Below are positions 52,725 through 62,680 of a stretch of DNA of 64,000 nucleotides, one piece after another. Under the pieces are notes generated by a model. It was not told the origin of the DNA. It did no database searches and worked only from the letters and a program-made list of their open reading frames with translations. Origin of the DNA: Erysipelotrichales bacterium (GTDB taxonomy: Bacteria > Bacillota_I > Bacilli_A > Erysipelotrichales > Erysipelotrichaceae); the NCBI GenBank assembly GCA_910576855.1, contig CAJTJP010000010.1, positions 25,555 through 89,554 of the forward strand, in the 5' to 3' direction. Within the stretch, counting starts at the first letter, position 1. Every line of letters begins with the position of its first letter. The position numbers and the translations under genes are program-made.

Positions 52725-54932
52725 ATGAATAAACATACCTCTGATTCCTTTGATGATGTTATCGAAGAGGCAAAGCTATATCTTCATAAAGAGGAAAATA
52801 TCGATCTGATCACAAGAGCGTATCTTTGTGCCAAAAAGCAGCATGAGGGGCAGTTCCGCAAAAGCGGAGAGCCGTATCTTGTTCATTTGACCTCGGTTGC
52901 GTATATTTTAGCTCAGCTTCGTACCGGTCCGACTACGATTGCTGCGGGTCTGCTTCATGATGTGATTGAGGATTGTGATGTTACAAGCGATGAAATGAAG
53001 GCCATGTTCGGTGAGGAAGTGACAATGCTTGTTGAAGCGGTTACTAAGATTTCCAATCTGAAATTCCGTGATGAAAAGGAATATCAGGCAAGCAATCATC
53101 GCAAAATTTTTATCGCAATGGCTAAGGATGTGCGCGTTATTTTGATCAAGCTTTCCGATCGCCTGCATAATATGCGTACGCTTCAATTTATGCGTGAGGA
53201 GAAACAAAAGCGGATTGCGGCAGAAACACTTGAGGTGTATGCTCCGATAGCGCATCGCTTGGGTATCAGTGAAATCAAAAATGAGCTTGAGGATTTATCC
53301 TTTATGTATTTGGATCGGGATAAATATCATGAAATCGCTCATTTGGTTGAAAAGCGCAAAGTTGAGCGCGATGATCAGGTACAGAATATGATTCGTGAAA
53401 TCAGTTCGATGATGGATGAGCATCATATTACGTATCGGATTTTCGGGCGCAGTAAGCATCTTTACAGTATTTATAAAAAAATGCGAACGAAAAATAAGCG
53501 CTTTGAGGAAATCATGGATTTATTGGCAATTCGTATCATTACGGATACCGACAGCGCCTGTTATGAAATTCTCGGTTATATTCACGCGAAATATCGACCG
53601 ATTCCGGGTCGCTTTAAGGATTATATCGCTATGCCGAAGGTGAATATGTATCAATCTCTGCACACAACGATTGTTGCGGACGGGGGCAATATTTTTGAGG
53701 TACAGATACGTACCGAGGAAATGGACCGCATTGCCGAACAGGGTATCGCTGCGCATTGGCGCTATAAGGAAAATGCGAATTATAACTCCAAGGCACAGCA
53801 GAAGGAAATTGAGGAGCAGCTGCATTGGTTCAGAGATTTCAGCATAATGAGTGATGAAGTCAATGATGACGCAATGGAATTTATGAATATGATGCAGCGT
53901 GATATCTTTGAAGCGAATGTTTATGTCATGTCACCAAAAGGACGTGTCATCGCATTGCCTAACGGCTCTACTCCGATTGATTTTGCGTATCGCATTCATA
54001 CCGAAATCGGTCATCAAGCGGTCGGGGCTACCGTAAACGGAGTGCTTGTGCCGTTGAACACGTGCTTAAAAACTGGAGATGTAGTCGATATCCGCACCTC
54101 TAAGCAGTCAGCAGGACCAAGCGAGGACTGGATCAAGTTTGTGAAAAGTACCCACGCTCGCAATAAGATTCGCTCCTTCTTTCAACGGCGGGAAAGCGAA
54201 CAGCGAGCTCAAGGTATTAAAAAAGGCGAGGAGCTGTTGCAGGAGGAATTGCGGCGCAGAAATCTGGAGCTTGAACAGTATTTTGATAAAAAGCGAATTG
54301 AAAGCATTACCGGTGCGCTGTCTTTTTCCAATTACAACGATTTGATGTATGCGATCGGTGTAAAAAGCGTCAGTCTGCCGGCAGTCATCGAACGCTTAGT
54401 AAAGCATAAGACCAATTCCGCATTAGATAATAATGATTTGGTTGAGCTGTTTAACCGTCAAGAGGCGAATCGTCGTAAGACCGTCAGCAAAAGCGGTGTT
54501 TATGTGGCAGGCGTAGATACGATGAAGGTATCACTTGCGTCTTGTTGTACACCGGTTCCCGGTGATGAAATCATCGGTTATGTGTCCAAGGGACAGGGAG
54601 TCAAGGTACATCGCATCGATTGTCCGAATATTCAAAAGGAAAAGGAGCGTTTGATTCCTGTTTACTGGGATGAAAATATCGAACAGAAACAATATGAAGT
54701 CAAGCTTGTGATTCATTCCATGGATCGTAATTTCCTATTGAGTGATATCGTTACGATCGTATCCCAGTGCAAGGCAGGCTTGAATCATGTGGATTCCAAG
54801 GTGAACGATGATAAGATAACCGCAACGACCAAAATGAGCGTGGTCGTTCAGGATGCTCGTCATCTGCAGATGCTGATTGCGAATCTGCGCAAAATCAATT
54901 CTGTTACGCAGGTAGAGCGAATCATTCAATAA
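52725..54932 (+). CDS. rel: Bifunctional (p)ppGpp synthetase/hydrolase Rel
   Basis: A 735-aa stringent-response enzyme. The hydrolase HD domain (HLTSVAYILAQLRTG, AAGLLHDVIEDC, KLSDRLHNMRTL) has the HD and ED residues needed for activity. The synthetase domain has YRIFGRSKHLYSIYKKM and RFKDYIAMPKVNMYQSLHTT. TGS (VYVMSPKGRVIALPNGSTPI), zinc-finger-like SLASCCTPVPGDEIIGYVSK and C-terminal ACT domains follow. Both activities should be present. Bacillus rel is followed by dtd; here hisS follows. Confidence 0.96.
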   Translation: MNKHTSDSFDDVIEEAKLYLHKEENIDLITRAYLCAKKQHEGQFRKSGEPYLVHLTSVAYILAQLRTGPTTIAAGLLHDVIEDCDVTSDEMKAMFGEEVTMLVEAVTKISNLKFRDEKEYQASNHRKIFIAMAKDVRVILIKLSDRLHNMRTLQFMREEKQKRIAAETLEVYAPIAHRLGISEIKNELEDLSFMYLDRDKYHEIAHLVEKRKVERDDQVQNMIREISSMMDEHHITYRIFGRSKHLYSIYKKMRTKNKRFEEIMDLLAIRIITDTDSACYEILGYIHAKYRPIPGRFKDYIAMPKVNMYQSLHTTIVADGGNIFEVQIRTEEMDRIAEQGIAAHWRYKENANYNSKAQQKEIEEQLHWFRDFSIMSDEVNDDAMEFMNMMQRDIFEANVYVMSPKGRVIALPNGSTPIDFAYRIHTEIGHQAVGATVNGVLVPLNTCLKTGDVVDIRTSKQSAGPSEDWIKFVKSTHARNKIRSFFQRRESEQRAQGIKKGEELLQEELRRRNLELEQYFDKKRIESITGALSFSNYNDLMYAIGVKSVSLPAVIERLVKHKTNSALDNNDLVELFNRQEANRRKTVSKSGVYVAGVDTMKVSLASCCTPVPGDEIIGYVSKGQGVKVHRIDCPNIQKEKERLIPVYWDENIEQKQYEVKLVIHSMDRNFLLSDIVTIVSQCKAGLNHVDSKVNDDKITATTKMSVVVQDARHLQMLIANLRKINSVTQVERIIQ

Positions 54933-54963
54933 TCAAGTAAGCGATAAGCGGTGATTTTGTTTT

Positions 54964-55013
54964 TCGAGCTTTTGTTTTCAAGGATTCATATCGAGCTTTT
55001 GTTTTCAAGGATT
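54964..55013 (+). repeat. Two exact 23-nt direct repeats upstream of the hisS promoter
   Basis: TCGAGCTTTTGTTTTCAAGG plus ATT occurs at 54964-54986 and 54991-55013, with period 27 nt, ending 3 nt before the -35 of the hisS leader. Either a duplicated activator site or a slipped duplication. Confidence 0.8.
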
Positions 55014-55016
55014 TGC

Positions 55017-55045
55017 TTGACAATCTAAAGGCACACTGGTAAACT
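55017..55045 (+). promoter_or_regulatory. SigA promoter of hisS-aspS
   Basis: TTGACA (55017-55022), 17-nt spacer ending in TGG, TAAACT (55040-55045). Confidence 0.75.
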
Positions 55046-55051
55046 ATAGCC

Positions 55052-55267
55052 ATATCTGTTATAACGAAAAGGTAATTGAAACAGCGATATCAGAGAGGAA
55101 ATGAGCTGCTGAAACATTTCTGTCGTATGACTTTTACCGGACAGCGTTTAGGATCATTCAGGAAATGGAATGACGTCAATTTCACGTTACGAAAGAAAGC
55201 GCACGGCATTTGTCGTGAAGTAAGGTGGCACCGCGTATTTACGTCCTTATACAGGGCGTTTTTTTAT
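55052..55267 (+). promoter_or_regulatory. T-box leader of hisS-aspS
   Basis: The T-box motif AAGGTGGCACCGCG lies at 55222-55235, followed by a terminator stem ACGTCC (55241-55246) with GGGCGT (55254-55259) and a T-run. Upstream, GGTAA near 55070 pairs with TTACC near 55135 at the base of Stem I, with a long hairpin inside (GGAAATG..CATTTCT). A GAC (Asp) at 55129-55131 is a possible specifier; CAC (His) was also sought but not located with confidence. Confidence 0.88.
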
Positions 55268-55283
55268 TGACAGGAGGAATTTT

Positions 55284-56618
55284 ATGAAATATCAAGTACC
55301 AAGAGGAACACAGGATATCTTGCCCGGTGAGGTAGAAAAGTGGCAAATGCTGGAGGAGCGAATCCGTCAGTTTTGTCATGTGTATGGTTATGATGAAATT
55401 CGTACACCGATTTTTGAGCATACGAATGTATTTAAGCGCGGCAATGATGCAAGCGACATGGTAAATAAGGAAATGTATACCTTTCAGTTGGAAAATTCAA
55501 GCACGTCTTTAACTTTAAGACCGGAAATGACGGCAGGTGTGGTACGCAGCTTTGTTGAACATAAGTTGTTCGGTGAGCCCGATCTGCCCGCTAAGCTGTA
55601 TTATGTCGGACCGATGTGTCGTCATGAGCGTCCGCAGAAGGGCAGACAGCGTATTTTTCATCAGTTCGGTGTTGAGGTCATCGGCGTAAAAAATCCTTTA
55701 TTGGACGTAGAATGTATCGCGCTGGGCTGGTCGTTTATCAATTCGCTCGGCTTAAAGGATTTAAAGGTCTTGATCAATACATTAGGTGATGATGAATCAC
55801 GAAGTGCTTATCGTGAGGCATTGAAGGAGCATTTTAAGGATCATATCGATTCTATGTGCGGTGATTGTAAGCGCCGTTATGAACAAAATCCACTCAGAAT
55901 TCTTGATTGTAAGGTTGATAAGGATTGTGAAGCAATGAAATCCGTTCCGCACATGAAGGACTATTTGAATGAGGAATCCCAAGCGTATTTTAAACAGGTG
56001 CTGGAGGGCTTAGATGCACTAGGTATTCCGTATGAAATCGATGATACGCTTGTAAGAGGGCTTGACTATTATACCCATACGGTTTTTGAGGTCGTAAGTG
56101 AAAACAAGGAAATGGGCGCGCAGTCTACCGTATTTGCCGGCGGGCGCTATGACGGTCTTGTCGAATACTTTGAAGGACCGCAAATGAGCGGTATCGGTTG
56201 GGCAATGGGAATCGAGCGTTTGATTATCGCTTGTGAGGCGGAAGGAATCACGCTCGGAGAAAGGGCAGAGCTTGATGCGTATGTGCTTACGCTTTCCGCC
56301 GATGTCGGCTTATATGCCTTATCGGCAGCCACTATATTAAGAGCGAACGGCTATCGATGTGAATGTGATTATCAAAATCGTTCTTTAAAGGCACAGTATC
56401 GTACCGTCGATCGTAAAAAAGCGAAGGTGGTCGTAATTATCGGTGAGGATGAAGCGGCACAGGGCAGTGTAACGATCAAGCGTATTTCCGATAAGCAGCA
56501 GAAAACAGTTGCGCTTGATGATATGATTACTGAAATCGACCGGATGTTCGAGGATGAGGAAGCACATGAATGTAACTGTGAGCCGGGAAACTGCACCTGC
56601 GGCAAGCATCATGAATAG
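55284..56618 (+). CDS. hisS: Histidyl-tRNA synthetase with a Cys/His-rich C-terminal tail
   Basis: A 444-aa class II synthetase charging tRNA-His. Motifs: PRGTQDILPGE, SLTLRPEMTAGVVRSFVEH, GPMCRHERPQKGRQRIFHQF, VRGLDYYTHTVFEV and FAGGRYDGLVEYFEGPQMSG. An anticodon-binding domain completes the fold. Unusually the protein ends in HECNCEPGNCTCGKHHE, with four Cys (430, 432, 437, 439) and His 428, 442, 443, absent from ordinary HisRS. This looks like a metal- or redox-responsive appendage. The start at 55284 follows AGGAGG. aspS is co-transcribed, 14 nt later. Confidence 0.96.
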   Translation: MKYQVPRGTQDILPGEVEKWQMLEERIRQFCHVYGYDEIRTPIFEHTNVFKRGNDASDMVNKEMYTFQLENSSTSLTLRPEMTAGVVRSFVEHKLFGEPDLPAKLYYVGPMCRHERPQKGRQRIFHQFGVEVIGVKNPLLDVECIALGWSFINSLGLKDLKVLINTLGDDESRSAYREALKEHFKDHIDSMCGDCKRRYEQNPLRILDCKVDKDCEAMKSVPHMKDYLNEESQAYFKQVLEGLDALGIPYEIDDTLVRGLDYYTHTVFEVVSENKEMGAQSTVFAGGRYDGLVEYFEGPQMSGIGWAMGIERLIIACEAEGITLGERAELDAYVLTLSADVGLYALSAATILRANGYRCECDYQNRSLKAQYRTVDRKKAKVVVIIGEDEAAQGSVTIKRISDKQQKTVALDDMITEIDRMFEDEEAHECNCEPGNCTCGKHHE

Positions 56619-56632
56619 GAAAGAGGAATTGT

Positions 56633-58369
56633 ATGAAAAGAACACATAATAACGGAGAATTAAGAATTGAACATGTCAATCAAGCAGTTACACTTGTCGG
56701 ATGGGTCGCAAAGCGCAGAAACTTCGGCTCCTTGGTCTTTATCGATTTAAGAGACCGCGAGGGAATCACACAGCTTGTTTTCGATGAAAAGCTGACTGAG
56801 GCAATCACTGAAGTCAGAAATGAATATGTCTTAAGCGTAACAGGCATCGTCGTAGAGCGTCAGGATAAAAATCCGAAGCTTGCGACCGGTGATATTGAAA
56901 TTCAAGTATCTGCGGTTGAAATCATCAATAGTGCCAAAACGACTCCGATCATCATTGCCGAGGAAACGGATGCGTTAGAGGATACAAGATTGAAGTATCG
57001 CTATTTGGATTTGCGCCGCAGACCGCTTCAACAAAATTTGAAGCTGCGCCATCAGGTAGCGATGATCACAAGAAATTATTTATCGGATGAAGGTTTTATT
57101 GAGGTAGAAACACCGATTTTATGTAAATCGACTCCGGAGGGTGCCCGTGATTATTTAGTTCCTAGTCGTATTACGCCGGGAACCTTTTATGCGCTTCCGC
57201 AATCACCGCAGCTTTATAAGCAGCTGTTGATGATTTCCGGAATGGAAAAGTATTTCCAGATTGCCCGCTGCTTCAGAGATGAGGATCTGCGTGCCGATCG
57301 TCAGCCGGAATTTACACAGATCGATATTGAAATGAGTTTTGTCGATGAAAATGATGTATGGGAAATGACTGAGGGCTTAATGCGTAAGATTTTCCATACG
57401 GTAAAGGGAATTGAATTAGAGCCGTTCTTACGCTTGCCTTATGAGGAATGTATGGCGAAATACGGAAGTGATAAGCCTGATTTACGCTTTGCGATGGAAT
57501 GTCATGATATCAGTGATGTATTTCAGAATACGGAGTTTAAGCTGTTTCAACAAATTCTTGAACAGGGCGGTATCGTACAGGCGCTTGTCGTAGAACAAGG
57601 TGAAAAGCGCTTCTCACGCAAGGAGCTGGATCAGCTTCAGGAATATGTGAAGGTTTACGACGCAAAGGCGCTTGCTTACTTGAAGTACGGTGAAGAAGGA
57701 ATCAGCGGTTCGGTTGCGAAGGTATTGAGTGATGAGGAAAAGCATACGATTCAATCAGTCTTAGGTGTGAATAACGGTGATCTTGTCTTTATGATTGCCG
57801 ATCAAAAACGTACTGCACAGACTGCATTAGGAGCACTGAGACAAAAGCTCGGGCATCAGCTTGAATTGATCGATAAGAATGCGTATCGCTTTTTATGGGT
57901 TACGAATTTCCCGATGTTTGAATACAGTGAGGAAGAAGATCGCTATGTTGCGGCGCATCATCCGTTCACTGCTCCGAATGAGGAGGATGTTGATAAACTG
58001 ATGAGCGATCCTCAGCATTGTTACTCAAGAGCCTATGACCTTGTCGTAAACGGCTATGAGCTGTTGAGCGGTTCGATTCGTATTCACGATCAGGATTTAC
58101 AGGAAAAGGTGTTTGAGGCAATCGGCATGAGCATGGAAGAGGCACATAATAAATTCGGCTTTTTCCTTGATGCGTTTCAATACGGAACTCCGCCGCACGG
58201 CGGGGTAGGCATCGGCTTGGAGCGCTTGGTGATGTTGTTGGCGAATACGGATAATATTCGTGATGTTGTCGCATTCCCGAAAACTGCCAGTGCTGCCGAT
58301 CTTATGAGCGATGCACCGAGTCCGGTGTATGAGCAGCAGTTGGATGAGCTGCATTTGAATTTGAAGTAA
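56633..58369 (+). CDS. aspS: Aspartyl-tRNA synthetase
   Basis: A 578-aa class IIb synthetase of the bacterial type. An N-terminal anticodon-binding OB fold (VTLVGWVAKRRNFGSLVFID) leads to the catalytic core (LDLRRRPLQQNLKLRHQVA, FIEVETPILCKSTPEGARDY), motif 2 (ARCFRDEDLRADRQPEFTQI) and motif 3 (GIGLERLVMLL), with the GAD insertion between. Slightly short compared with 590 aa but complete. Second gene of hisS-aspS under T-box control; a terminator follows. Confidence 0.97.
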   Translation: MKRTHNNGELRIEHVNQAVTLVGWVAKRRNFGSLVFIDLRDREGITQLVFDEKLTEAITEVRNEYVLSVTGIVVERQDKNPKLATGDIEIQVSAVEIINSAKTTPIIIAEETDALEDTRLKYRYLDLRRRPLQQNLKLRHQVAMITRNYLSDEGFIEVETPILCKSTPEGARDYLVPSRITPGTFYALPQSPQLYKQLLMISGMEKYFQIARCFRDEDLRADRQPEFTQIDIEMSFVDENDVWEMTEGLMRKIFHTVKGIELEPFLRLPYEECMAKYGSDKPDLRFAMECHDISDVFQNTEFKLFQQILEQGGIVQALVVEQGEKRFSRKELDQLQEYVKVYDAKALAYLKYGEEGISGSVAKVLSDEEKHTIQSVLGVNNGDLVFMIADQKRTAQTALGALRQKLGHQLELIDKNAYRFLWVTNFPMFEYSEEEDRYVAAHHPFTAPNEEDVDKLMSDPQHCYSRAYDLVVNGYELLSGSIRIHDQDLQEKVFEAIGMSMEEAHNKFGFFLDAFQYGTPPHGGVGIGLERLVMLLANTDNIRDVVAFPKTASAADLMSDAPSPVYEQQLDELHLNLK

Positions 58370-58406
58370 AACAAATGATATTTACGATAAATTAAATATA
58401 GAGCTG

Positions 58407-58440
58407 AAAATCACAGAGCTTTCGGGTTCTGTGATTTTTT
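58407..58440 (+). terminator. Terminator of hisS-aspS
   Basis: AAAATCACAGA (58407-58417) pairs perfectly with TCTGTGATTTT (58428-58438), then T's. Confidence 0.93.
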
Positions 58441-58468
58441 AGGTTGTTTATTAATGATTTGAATAAAT

Positions 58469-58498
58469 TTGACAGCAAGTACAATAAAATGTTAGTAT
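58469..58498 (+). promoter_or_regulatory. Promoter of the two ABC transporter genes
   Basis: TTGACA (58469-58474), 18-nt spacer, TAGTAT (58493-58498). A hairpin TTTACC/GGTAAA (58516-58536) lies in the short leader before the gene. Confidence 0.6.
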
Positions 58499-58568
58499 AT
58501 CTATAATGAAAGCGTTTTACCTGAGTCTGGGGTAAACCTAACCGTGTCTATAGGGAGAAGGCAGAGCT

Positions 58569-60665
58569 ATGATACAACTAAAAAATATTCAAATTAAATT
58601 CAGAGAAACAATCATTGAACAAGGTGGAATTACACTCCAAAAGCATCAAATAACATTGTTTACGGGTATCAGCGGATGCGGTAAATCAAGTCTTTTAAAT
58701 ATTCTCGGTTTATTGGACGATCAAAATCATTTTCAATATCTTTGGGATGATAAAGAAGTCAATTTCAATGAGTGTGAAAGACTGAAGCAATATGAAATTG
58801 CCTATGTATTTCAAGACTACAGTATAATCGCTGATATTGATATAGAGGATAATTTTAAGGCGATGTTTCAAATCGCAGGCTTGCCGTTTCAAAAGGAACG
58901 AATGCGGGAGCTGTTAAAAGAAGTATCTTTGGAATCACTGTCTGTAAAACAAAAGGCAAAAAGCCTATCCGGCGGAGAAAGACAGCGCTTAGCGATTGCA
59001 TTAGCGCTCGTTAAACAGCCGAAGTTATTGTTGCTTGATGAGCCTACAGCGAATTTAGATGAAGCAAGCAGTGAGATTATCGTGAATATCTTACATCGAA
59101 TCAAACAACAGGATATTATGATAGCGATAGCTACACATCATCCGAATCGTTATCATGCCGATCATATTTATGAAATCAAAGATAAAAAAATCGTTGAAAC
59201 CAGAAAAACAGAAGCTAGTCAAGAAGCATCAGAAACAAAAAAAGAAATCAGAAAGAGATTTAAGTATCTCGCTTACGCAAGACTGCATTTTGTTTCTCAT
59301 TTTATTATCTATGCTATCATACTGGCAGCGATGTGCTTTTCCTTTTATGAAGTAAGTAAAGGAATGGTGAATATCTTTGGGACAAAACAGTTTATGGATG
59401 AAAGACTGGGGGAAATCATTTCTGATGAATTGATTGTAAATCATATTGACGAGTTGATTTACAATGATGATAAATATTATTTTCAAAGTTATCTCCATTC
59501 TTTCACAAAAGAACAGGTTGATGAGATCTCTAAAATACCTCATATAAAAGATATTTATCCATATATGGTTTTAATGGATACTTCTTATGTTGTATTAGAG
59601 GATGATGGCTCAATTAAGATGCGACTTGAACAAGGCAGCAAAATAGATCCTATTTTTAATGAAATTGCTTATCAAAATAATAAGATTAATGTTTATGATA
59701 TATTTTCAAACAAACTGTTATTTGCATCATGTGATAAAGATGTAAAGAAAAGACAGAGTATTAAAGTAGATGAATCTGTAGAAAGCGGAGTCTTTATTTC
59801 AAAAGATTTAGCAGATGAGTTAGGTATTAAGAAATTAGATCAAACCGAAATCGAAGTCTATATGCCGATTCATATGGGCTACGCTACCAGTGAAGGTGGT
59901 ACATGGGATGGAAGTGTTACCGTAGAAACAAGACCTTTATCTGCATTGTATCGTAAAACAAAATTAACTGTTCAAGGTATCTTTGAGAAAGATATTATGT
60001 TAAATGGATATTATGACATTTATGGTGATGAAAAAATTTATATCGATTATCGAATGGTTAAAAAATATCATGATGAAATTGTTAAAGATAAAGAATTGAT
60101 GAAGCAATTTCACAACGTTTATACTGAGCACTTTTTAGAGGGGCATGATTTCTATGTAAACGATACTTCCTCTATGTACATCATTCAGGTAGACGATCCC
60201 AAGTATACAGAAGAGGTAACTGAGCAGATCTATAAGACACTTGATAATGTGTATGTGAAAAATAAGGATACTGAAAAGGAATCGCTATACGGTTCTTTAA
60301 ATGAAGTAGCGATGACGTCATTAATGATGCCTGCGATATTATTTATTGTAACAGCTGTTTTAATGATGATTCTGTATCTTTGTACACTGCATGCACGAAA
60401 GAAAGAAATTGCCTATTTACAGGCCAACGGAATTACAAAAACCCATAAAATCCCGTTTATTAATCAAGTGATGGTGATTGTGCCTTCGGGTGTGATCGGA
60501 TTTATAATGACCTATGTATGGGCCGGTTATTCTGATGATTCAATCTTATGCAAGGTGATGGTGTTTGATATCGCAGCTGTCGTGTTACTGCTTGTATTGT
60601 ATCACATTATCAGCTATTGTTATTTCAAACGTCTTGATGTAAGAAAGGAGCTTCATTCTAATTAG
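58569..60665 (+). CDS. ABC transporter, fused ATPase-permease (MacB-like layout), first of pair
   Basis: A 698-aa protein. The N-terminal ATPase (1 to about 215) has Walker A GISGCGKSS, signature SLSGGERQRLAIALAL and Walker B LLLLDEPTANLD. The permease part has one helix (about 240-260), a long extracytoplasmic domain (about 265-570) and three C-terminal helices (about 582-605, 625-650, 660-685), the type VII/MacB-FtsX arrangement. Such proteins act in mechanotransmission or peptide export rather than classical import. No sensor kinase or export partner is adjacent. The second fused gene follows 21 nt later. Confidence 0.88.
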   Translation: MIQLKNIQIKFRETIIEQGGITLQKHQITLFTGISGCGKSSLLNILGLLDDQNHFQYLWDDKEVNFNECERLKQYEIAYVFQDYSIIADIDIEDNFKAMFQIAGLPFQKERMRELLKEVSLESLSVKQKAKSLSGGERQRLAIALALVKQPKLLLLDEPTANLDEASSEIIVNILHRIKQQDIMIAIATHHPNRYHADHIYEIKDKKIVETRKTEASQEASETKKEIRKRFKYLAYARLHFVSHFIIYAIILAAMCFSFYEVSKGMVNIFGTKQFMDERLGEIISDELIVNHIDELIYNDDKYYFQSYLHSFTKEQVDEISKIPHIKDIYPYMVLMDTSYVVLEDDGSIKMRLEQGSKIDPIFNEIAYQNNKINVYDIFSNKLLFASCDKDVKKRQSIKVDESVESGVFISKDLADELGIKKLDQTEIEVYMPIHMGYATSEGGTWDGSVTVETRPLSALYRKTKLTVQGIFEKDIMLNGYYDIYGDEKIYIDYRMVKKYHDEIVKDKELMKQFHNVYTEHFLEGHDFYVNDTSSMYIIQVDDPKYTEEVTEQIYKTLDNVYVKNKDTEKESLYGSLNEVAMTSLMMPAILFIVTAVLMMILYLCTLHARKKEIAYLQANGITKTHKIPFINQVMVIVPSGVIGFIMTYVWAGYSDDSILCKVMVFDIAAVVLLLVLYHIISYCYFKRLDVRKELHSN

Positions 60666-60686
60666 ACCTGATGAAAGGGTGATTTT

Positions 60687-62507
60687 ATGATTCATATCAA
60701 TCATTTAAATGCTGCATACGGAAAGCGATGCTTATTTCATGATGCAGAAATTACAATCGAAAGAGGCAAGCTGACAGCTGTTTGCGGTCCGAGCGGAGTA
60801 GGGAAAACGACTTTGTTGAATATAATCGGACTAATTTCGGGCTTTCATGACTATACGTATACTTTTGATGAAAAAGTCTTAAATACGAAAAATGAACAAA
60901 TGAAGGCCGATATGCGCAAAACAAAAATCGCTTATGTTTTTCAGGAGCATAATCTGCATGATGATTTATCGCTGCTCGATAATATGAAGCTGTATTGTAC
61001 CATCAGTGCTCATGAATCTCATCAGGAACAAGCGGAAGCGACATTGAAATCAATGGGCTTAACGATGGATATTCATACGAAAGTATCCGTATTGTCGGGC
61101 GGAGAATATCAGCGCTTATCATTAGCGTGTGCATTAATGAAAAATCCCGATTTGATTATAGCCGATGAGGTTACAAGTGCGCTTGATCATCAGAACAGTG
61201 AGCATATCATCGATATGCTGAAGGAAATTGCACAATCGGGCAGAATGGTTATTTTAGCTACTCATAATAAAGAGATATTGTCAAAGTGTGATGTCGTTTA
61301 TACAATGGCAAATCAAAAAATCATCAAGGAAAACATAAATTCAACGCTTGATGCTGCACAGGTTTCAGAAACGAACAACAAGCTAATCAATCCCATTAAT
61401 CTAAGAAGCAGTATGCGTATCTTTTATCGTTGGTACAGTAAATTTTCACTCGGTAAACGGAAATGGGAAAAGCGTATGTTTATTCTTATGCCTTCGATCA
61501 TTATCTTTATATGCTTGTTTTTTATCGGAATCAAGGATGGAATGATTCAGCATTTCCATGATTCATTGAATGAATACGGAATGAATGAGGTATATATTAC
61601 CGGTGATTATGATATTTCCGATTCTTCACTTGATTCATTGAAAAAAATCGAAGGGGTGAGTGCGGCAGTGTCCTTTACACCGTTAAAATTTGATTCCATA
61701 CAAATCGATCATAAAAGAATAGACCTAACTCAATCGGTTACGGTAGTACCGTATTATTCTTTTCAAAACAGTTACTTAGATAAGGAAGGTGTAAAAGGTG
61801 CTTATCTCTCTTACTATTTGGCGGAACGATACGGGCTTCAAAAGGGAACTGAGCTTCAAATAAAAGAGGGCGATGTTGATATCAAAGTTGAAATCGGCGG
61901 AATTCTTGAACAGGATAAGCAGTTAGTACAAGGCATGTCGACACTCTATGTAATCTATATTCCGCAATCATTATATCCTTCTCTCAGTACGGATCATGCG
62001 ATTCTCCACTTGGACAGCTTTGAGTTTCTTTATGATATAACTAATGATATTAATGAGATATTGCCGAATCATCATGCTTATCTGGCACAAAGTGATTATT
62101 TAACACAGATGGAAAGTATGGAAAAATACAGTCAGTATTTAGAAACCTTTATCAGTGTATTATTTATTTTAACGGTATTATTTCTGTCAGTCAGTCAATA
62201 TTTTGCGGTTAAAAATCATAAGTATGAAATATGTGTGTTGCGGGCAAACGGTTTATCTAAGAAAGAGGTATCACATGTAATTCTCCGGGTGTTTATAAAT
62301 GATATGTTAAAAACAGGGGGATTTGTGTTTATTTTACTGCTTGTGACAAGGCTGATAACGCTTATGTTCGGCAGTGAGCTGTTTGTTTACAGCGGCTTTA
62401 TGACTATGGCATATCTGTTTATGGTAGTCGGTACCTATTTACTGCCGGTGTTGTTGACACTATGGATCATGTTGAGAATCAATATTGAGAAAATGATGCG
62501 GTCTTGA
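60687..62507 (+). CDS. ABC transporter, fused ATPase-permease, second of pair
   Basis: A 606-aa protein with the same plan as its neighbour. ATPase motifs: GPSGVGKTTLLNIIG, VLSGGEYQRLSLACAL, LIIADEVTSALD, THNKEIL. One membrane helix (about 268-285), an ectodomain (about 287-475) and three C-terminal helices (about 482-500, 530-555, 570-598) follow. The ectodomain is much shorter than in the first protein. The two probably form a heterodimer. Start follows AAGGGTGAT. Confidence 0.87.
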   Translation: MIHINHLNAAYGKRCLFHDAEITIERGKLTAVCGPSGVGKTTLLNIIGLISGFHDYTYTFDEKVLNTKNEQMKADMRKTKIAYVFQEHNLHDDLSLLDNMKLYCTISAHESHQEQAEATLKSMGLTMDIHTKVSVLSGGEYQRLSLACALMKNPDLIIADEVTSALDHQNSEHIIDMLKEIAQSGRMVILATHNKEILSKCDVVYTMANQKIIKENINSTLDAAQVSETNNKLINPINLRSSMRIFYRWYSKFSLGKRKWEKRMFILMPSIIIFICLFFIGIKDGMIQHFHDSLNEYGMNEVYITGDYDISDSSLDSLKKIEGVSAAVSFTPLKFDSIQIDHKRIDLTQSVTVVPYYSFQNSYLDKEGVKGAYLSYYLAERYGLQKGTELQIKEGDVDIKVEIGGILEQDKQLVQGMSTLYVIYIPQSLYPSLSTDHAILHLDSFEFLYDITNDINEILPNHHAYLAQSDYLTQMESMEKYSQYLETFISVLFILTVLFLSVSQYFAVKNHKYEICVLRANGLSKKEVSHVILRVFINDMLKTGGFVFILLLVTRLITLMFGSELFVYSGFMTMAYLFMVVGTYLLPVLLTLWIMLRINIEKMMRS

Positions 62508-62623
62508 CCTAATCTTATTTGACGGATGTTATTTTACCATCCTGTAATAGAATCTTTTATTAAAAAATAGCAGCTCTTATTTACCAAAGTCGGCAGATAG
62601 TTTTTCAATTTCTGTTAATGATA

Positions 62624-62652
62624 TTCACAGCATATAAAATATTTGGTAAAAT
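62624..62652 (+). promoter_or_regulatory. Promoter of the AbiF-like gene
   Basis: TTCACA (62624-62629), 17-nt spacer, TAAAAT (62647-62652), 28 nt before the ATG. Makes the AbiF-like gene independent of the transporters. Confidence 0.65.
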
Positions 62653-62680
62653 ATAATCAAAGAACGAAAGTGGGGATGCT

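Noticed and set aside
58500..58568. Possible riboswitch before the ABC transporter pair
   Set aside because: Only one 6-bp hairpin is visible, and no known aptamer consensus could be matched.
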